Shown piece after piece: positions 58,309-64,000 of a stretch of 64,000 nt of DNA (positions within the stretch are counted from its first letter, which is position 1; every line of letters starts with the position of its first letter). The stretch is taken from the NCBI GenBank assembly GCA_028554755.1, contig JAPTOF010000003.1, forward strand, positions 4,630,501 to 4,694,500, written 5' to 3'. The stretch is from Cordia subcordata. Taxonomy: Eukaryota; Streptophyta; Magnoliopsida; Boraginales; Cordiaceae. A model generated the notes under the pieces. The model searched no databases, had not been told where the DNA came from, and saw only the letters and a program-made list of their open reading frames with translations. The translations under genes were made by a program, and so were the position numbers.

Positions 58309-61300
58309 TGCTTTGGGTGACGACTGCCGGGATTTTCTTTATTCACATTGCGTTTGCGTGCATTACATGGTGGCTTCGTCAAATTCATACAGTCGTCTTC
58401 ATTTATTATCGGGTATCTATTATTTGGATTTTCGAGTGTCCTAGTCTACATACGCCTCACTTTCTTTTAGCTACAGTTTCTTTTTCAAGAATGATGATGC
58501 ATGATTGCGGATTTTTACCCTCGGAATCAAAATACAGAAATTGTCCCCACCATTAAAGTGAAGATTGACTCCGGCATCAAATCCGTTATTTGAGCTCGCT
58601 AGTGCTGCAGTAAACAAATGCTATTCTCTTCTCCCTCTCGTCTTCTTTTTTCGCGCGATAAAAGGTGCCAACTAAGACGGCCGTGATGTACGGATTACCC
58701 AAAGATTATTTCGAACACAGTTGTTGAACAAAGCATTCCGGGCCTCTTTCGTGTACTTGGATTTTCTCTGAGATTCTTTCTCTCATATCTATTTGTTAAA
58801 TATATAAAGTTGAATCCATTGAACCGCGTTCACTCCTTCCAAAATTTTTAACTCACGTAAAGTTGTAATGTGTAATCGGTAGTTGAAAAGGAAAATATTA
58901 CTGTATACATTAAAAAGGAAAGACTAATGTGTTACATTAAAAAGATACTCAATAAATGATAAAAATATATTGATCTATTCACTCATGATTTTTCTTTCTA
59001 AAATTATTAGATTTTATAAAAATATAAAATTTGTAGTTTACGTTGAAAATTTAATATGACAAAATATATTTGTATTTTATCCTCATATTAGTTGTCAAAA
59101 CTGACCATTCACAATTATAAAAATACAAAAATACTCATTTTTTACATGTACCACATGAGTACTACACTATTTAAAAAATATATTGTAAATTCAATTAATA
59201 TATTGTGTAATTGTCTTTTTTATATTGTTACTTACTTATATTACTAATCTAATGATATTTATTTTAATTATTTTATATATCGCACAAGAAAAGACTATTA
59301 TATATATAGGACTGGAAAAATAAATATTTATAGTTTATGGATGGCAACATATAAATGTATTTTATTAAAATTTTATTTTAGTAAATTTTTAATAATAATC
59401 ATATTTTTATTAGAGATTTGGGATAGTTGAATAAAAGATTTAAATTGAAAAGTAAAATTAAAAAGGTATGTGATTTGTATTAGAAAATAATTTTTGATGG
59501 AGAGAAGGGATAGATTCAATAATTTTTTAAAATTAAAAAAAAAACATGAAATGATAATATGTGATATTGATAGAAAAGACATGATCCCTCTTTTATAGAT
59601 TTGTATTATACTCCATGTATAAACTCAAATTTTCAAACGGGAATACTATTTTAAGTTTAAAAATTCTTCTTAAACTTTGAATCTACTAGCTTTAAATGGC
59701 TAAGTTTAAATTAAATTTTTAATAATTTATAGCTTATTGTCATATCACATCTCATACTAATGTAATAAGACTAGTTTCCTAGATATTCTTAGATTCAAAT
59801 TCATAAACGTTGTGTAGTTAACCCACAATCATAACACATAGAATATAATATTATTATGTTGAAACATCAATGCCCGTCGTGTTTCTTGACGCAAAGTTTG
59901 AACGCGAGACGTAATGATATCAACCAAGAAAAGTAGTGTAATATGACCCGTGTGACTTTTGTGAACAATCTTGAGAAAACATTAATCTAAACTCGTGGAT
60001 CTTCTCAAAACACGAGCTTGAACACCTTTTTAGTTGGTTCGTCAAAGAACTAATGTGTTCTTAATATGATTAAATCTAATAAGCCAATATTATTTAAACA
60101 GGTTTTTTAAAGTGTAATAAGATTTCCGTTATATCAATGTTTTCATTGATATTTAAAATTATTTTAAAATCATTTTTATATTAAATTTATCATGTATTTA
60201 ATATAAAAATAATTAAAAATAATAAATTTTTATATATTAATATTATTTAATTAATTTTAAGGAGCGTAACATTTGTATTCGTTTAAAAACTCTTTCATTT
60301 AAGTGGCGATGCTTTAGTTAGGAACAGGAAGGAAGTTTCGAGCAATCAGCTCGTCGCGTGTAAACAGAGCAAACGAGTAAAATAAATACGACTGCTGACT
60401 CACTCAACGTTGCTAGTGGGTCGCAGAATGATTGGTCAAATATTTGCCCCACTCTTAGCTATTCGAATGTTGAACCTTGTCTTTTGACAAAAGGTAATTT
60501 TCCATTAAATTAGCAAAAAGCAGACTTTCCATTAGTCCCAAAAGATTGTGCTGTTGATTGCCATCAATTTGTTGTGAATAAGGTGTTAATTTAAATTTTA
60601 TATTTTTTTATCATAAATTGATTAATTTAAAATATAACTTGAATTTGTACTATCTTATTATAAAATTGATATTTTAATATAAATTAATATTTTTTGTCCA
60701 AGAAGAGGTTTAGGCCATGAAAAAGCTAACTTTCAGTTAATATAATTAAGCTCTGTTTCTCTAGTCATAGAGTTTTCGACACCCTAGCTTTAGATAAAAC
60801 TAAATTGAATAAAATTTATTAATCGTCTGGTTTTATATTTTTAGAGGCTGAATTTTTAGTTGTTTTAAGAATAATATTAAATTTTAAAAATTATATAATT
60901 GTTATTTATAAAAAAGAAAAACAACTTTTTACATAATGTAATAAAGAATTCTTTGAATTCACTCAAACTCTTTCACAAAATGAATCGAATAGATTAGTTT
61001 TAATTTTAAAATTTATAAAAACAAATATTTTTAAATATTTAAAAGTTGAACCAAACAGAACTTTAACCGTGTGACATGCGCAATTGTTGGCGGACGTGGA
61101 CGCATTGTCTGAGCTACCAACCATAATATCATTAGTGGACAACAATTACAAATAAGTTAATTTTGGCATAGCAAGACTTTCATGATTGTTTAAATTCTTA
61201 AATCACTAGTTTGTTTTCGTATAAGCTTTTGAGGTGTGAACAAATTAATTAGGAGATAATAAGGGACAAAAAGACTAACCAACACAGATAAAAAGTCATA

Positions 61301-62034
61301 CAACTGATTCCAAGTGGAAGTGAGATCATCGTAAAGGCCAAACGAGATCTTACTTTTGAGGTAATGGTTACCCAACTGAGTTTAAATCTGTCTTTTGCAT
61401 GCCATTTTTAAGATGAGATTTCACGAGTCCCTACTAATATAAAGTGATTAAACTTTCACAAACTATCAATAGATAATGGTTACTGAAAAAGACAAAAGGG
61501 TTTCCACCATGTTTAAGGTTTAAAAAGAGTTTCTCTTAACCACATCAACTCTAAATTGTAGTATCCTAACTAAAATAAATTATGTGCATGTTTATTATTC
61601 TTAGAAGACGAATTATTTAATAATTTTATGATGATATATAAATTAAAACTAAAATAGAACAAACATTGCAATGTATATTTAAATATTAACTGTATCCTCT
61701 GGGTAGCATAGGCAACATACCTATTACTCCGATATAGACCAAAAAAGCCTAACTTTGTTTAATGATTTGAGAAGCTAGTATATGTGAATTAGGTCAAACT
61801 TTAGTGGTCCCATTTACTTGTGGAGTAACATCAAAAGAAGCACGAACTAATCCGCAACGACCTAAAACTTGCTAACAACCAATTTGATTGTGCTTGTTTA
61901 GGTGTTTATAAATACCCAACATAAAAAATAACCTTTACTATTTTTTTTTTTACAAAAATTATTATAAACATCCAATATAAACACTCCAAACACCCCCTAA
62001 ATGTATTGAACTAAGTGTAGAGACAAAGTCACGT
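58309..62034. other. long intergenic stretch, no recognised gene
   Basis: AT-rich, with GC-richer islands near 58560-58760 and 60300-60480 that show no ORF or splice structure. Segment 60790-60900 shares a low-copy repeat with about 38570-38700. Small ORFs at 58317-58556 and 60963-61375 have no domain. No tRNA or other RNA gene recognised. Confidence 0.35.
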
Positions 62035-62220
62035 TACAATAAGGGTCAAATGACCCCTCTTGGATTTAGTAAATTTCTATTATTATAAACATGTTAATAA
62101 AATTAATTTATTCAAATGAGCACACAACCTACTTTAAACTTATAATTGATCCTCATAAGAAATTTATAAATAATCCCCTCTTATTGGTTTCTTTTGTAAG
62201 AATTTTTAACTCCGCCACTG
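62035..62220 (-). mobile_element. fragment of a hAT-type element end
   Basis: The right edge reads, opposite strand, CAGTGGCGGAGTTAAAAA, the same end as at 58300. The sequence behind it differs from the 57248-58300 element, so it is another family member or an internally deleted one. The left limit is uncertain. Confidence 0.35.
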
Positions 62221-62226
62221 GTGTAA

Positions 62227-62435
62227 GGGCTCGTTTTGATTGGCTTTTTTTAACCACTTTTGAAAAACAGTTTGTTTTGAGAAGCTGAAAATTCTGGCTT
62301 ATAAATAAAGTTGTATTTGAGTTTTTTTTTCAAAGTTTCAGTTTTTTTAGAAGTCAAATCAAATAGTTATTACAAATTTAATATAACTTTTTTTAAAAAA
62401 ATATTTTTTTAAAAAACGTTAATCCAAACATGCCC
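62227..62435. mobile_element. Tourist-like MITE, family T copy 8
   Basis: 209 bp from GGGCTCGTTTTGATTGGC to TTAATCCAAACATGCCC, flanked by TAA (62224-62226, 62436-62438). Confidence 0.75.
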
Positions 62436-62559
62436 TAAGTCACAAATGAGACAAGTTTGGACATAATCCCCCTTATTTGTTGTTCCATAATAGCGCCAAA
62501 ATTAAGTTGGATAATATTTGTGATTTGTTTCACTACTCATCACTAGTTTTTCTTTTTTT

Positions 62560-63125
62560 CATTTTTTCTTCAAGCAAAAGACAAAAAGAGTTGATTTTGG
62601 TGGTTAAAAACTGAGAAAAGAAGAAGCAGCAGCAGAAAGATGATAATGATGACGAAGACGGAAGCAGCTAACGACCAAGGAATATTTTGGAAACAAGGAA
62701 TGTTCGTCTGACGAGTGACGCACCTCCTCCGTCTGAAACGAAACGTCCGCCAGACCAGACCAGACCAGACCATCGGCTGTCACACTCTCTGTGATTCTCC
62801 TCTTGAATTAACGTCAGCCGTTAAAAATAGAAGATAGCAGATTATTACAGAGCCACACGCTCTGATGGGCCCCATCCCCCGACGATCGACATATTCCTCT
62901 TCCTTGGCCCAAACGTTTCGGTCTTTGATTGGTCACCATGCCGCCGCGCTCCGTCTTCTCTCTCACACACACTCTCTCACATTGCTTGTGTTTGTCAGCT
63001 CGAAGTGGGAGTGGCTGTGTGGGGGCGCTATGAAAACAACTGGTCTTGTCGAAGTTCTTGCAGTGGCACATAAGCAGCAGTGTTTACGTAATCAAAATTT
63101 GACAACTGCATAATAGTCTCCATTA
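62560..63125. promoter_or_regulatory. GC-rich island, possible promoter or 5' leader
   Basis: Higher GC than its surroundings, with a (GACCA)n pentamer run at about 62752-62772, a GATTGGTCA CCAAT-type motif (about 62928) and CT-rich tracts like a leader (about 62950-62990). A short plus-strand frame (MKTTGLVEVLAVAHK, from about 63030) ends at a weak donor-like GTAATC. The downstream 900 bp show no clear coding exon. A non-coding first exon is possible. Confidence 0.25.
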
Positions 63126-63141
63126 ATTTTCGTTTGATAAT

Positions 63142-63142
<1 letters not shown>

Positions 63143-63168
<26 letters not shown>
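63143..63168. repeat. (AT)n microsatellite
   Basis: About 13 AT units. Confidence 0.88.
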
Positions 63169-63172
<4 letters not shown>

Positions 63173-63592
63173 TCTTGAACAAAAAAAGAAGAATTGATTG
63201 ATATGGTAGGAAAGTTAATTTCTTTCACGTCCGTAAATTTTATCTTACTCCTTAGCAACTCTGAAGAGAGTAAGTGTGGCTACGACCTTTGAAACACGTC
63301 CAGGTTGGTTTGTCTTATGAAGGAGATGTATGCAACTTCGTACTACAAAGAAAAAGAGCGAGCCTTTCTCCTTATTCCACCTCCAATACTTAAGTTAGTT
63401 ATTACCAAAAAAACTTTGAAGATTCGAAGAGAAATTGTATGAATGAGTTGAGCGAAAAAATCCCCTTATTCATAAAATGAGGGGGTATATATAGGTGTTT
63501 GGAGGTTCTATTTTGAAAACTTACCTCTTCCATGTTATCTTAATTGCTCTGACCATTCGTTGTCTCCCCTCGTTTAGGGAAATGATGATGTC
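63169..63592. other. spacer, no recognised gene
   Basis: No coding structure or repeat ends seen. Confidence 0.3.
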
Positions 63593-64000
63593 CACTAGCA
63601 GAGCTATGTTTAGTTGAGGGGGGGGCCAAGGCACCCCTTGACATTTTTATGAAAAGATATTAGTATTTCAAAATTAATATAATTTTTTTAAAATAAAAAT
63701 TGCTCCCCCTCCCCCCCCCCCTTGAAATTTATGTTTTAATAAAAATTGCTCCTTGAAATTTTTGTGAGGTTCAAGTTTTTAAAATTTTTATGTTTTTAAA
63801 TTAACATGGAATATTTAAAAAAATTAATGGTTCCCTCCTCAACTTTTGTTTTTAGTATTTTCTGAAAGAGAAATTCTCATTTCTTGTCTTTTGACATTCT
63901 TTTCAAAATTACCTATGTTGTCCTCTGCATTCACAGTATGAAACAAAGCTAAAGTTTACTCATGACGTTTGACTTTGAATTTTTTCATAGTTTTTGTAAT
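63593..64000. mobile_element. hAT-like element, second copy, cut by the window end
   Basis: Starts CACTAGCAGAGCTATGT and follows the 57248 element almost base for base through GGCACCCC, the C-rich tract and CATGACGTTTG to the last base. It carries a longer C-run (about 63706-63720). The right end lies outside the window. Confidence 0.75.

Noticed and set aside
1..64000. CRISPR array, bacterial operon or phage-like system
   Set aside because: No spaced direct repeats of that type and no prokaryotic gene layout; introns and LTR/LINE/SINE content show a plant nuclear sequence.

Overview
This is an AT-rich nuclear window from a flowering plant, most likely a eudicot. The genes have GT-AG introns, long poly-T/poly-A and TA-rich spacers, and dense plant-type transposons. 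Three well-supported spliced genes are present: a WDR44-like WD40 protein (18196-21955, minus, 7 exons, 736 aa), an ATXR6-type histone H3K27 monomethyltransferase (47172-49935, minus, 6 exons, 358 aa) and a 3'-5' exonuclease/Mut7-C protein (51184-55933, plus, 8 exons, 522 aa). Splicing by hand keeps all three frames open from ATG to stop. As I recall, their Arabidopsis counterparts are the neighbouring loci AT5G24320, AT5G24330 and AT5G24340, so this appears to be an old gene block, opened here by about 25 kb of transposon-rich DNA between the first two genes. A fourth, intronless small gene (3918-4166, 82 aa) is plausible but of unknown function. A possible first exon lies at the left edge (20-107).

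Layout: 1-17 kb holds four long-TIR elements with 9-10 bp target-site duplications (Mutator-like: 1528-3040, 6440-7390, 9564-10745, 11866-13944), the small gene, a two-copy dispersed repeat carrying a TATA box, and a tRNA-derived SINE with a perfect 16 bp duplication (14741-14992). Two of the Mutator-like elements contain exon-like segments with splice signals and look like gene-capturing (Pack-MULE) elements. 18-23 kb is the WD40 gene with its probable 5' UTR and promoter. 24-46 kb is repeat-rich: a 5'-truncated LINE with a 12 bp duplication (24172-25130), a decayed Ty1/copia element with both LTRs and a TTTGT duplication (29665-37609) that has itself received two insertions, and several MITEs. 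47-56 kb holds the divergent ATXR6 and exonuclease genes, with E2F-like sites just upstream of ATXR6. The exonuclease introns contain a MITE and two tandem-repeat arrays. 56-64 kb is intergenic, with a hAT-like element (57248-58300) and a second copy cut by the window end (63593-64000).

How the genes relate: ATXR6 deposits H3K27me1 on newly replicated chromatin and binds PCNA; E2F sites fit S-phase expression. The divergent exonuclease is a nucleic-acid-processing enzyme of unproven substrate. The WD40 protein is a scaffold of unknown partner. I see no operon-like system, no CRISPR and no functional tRNA or rRNA gene. The most interesting new material is the transposon biology: captured exons, nested insertions with readable duplications, and at least eight copies of one Tourist-like MITE family. 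All coordinates come from reading the sequence by eye; no alignments or searches were run.
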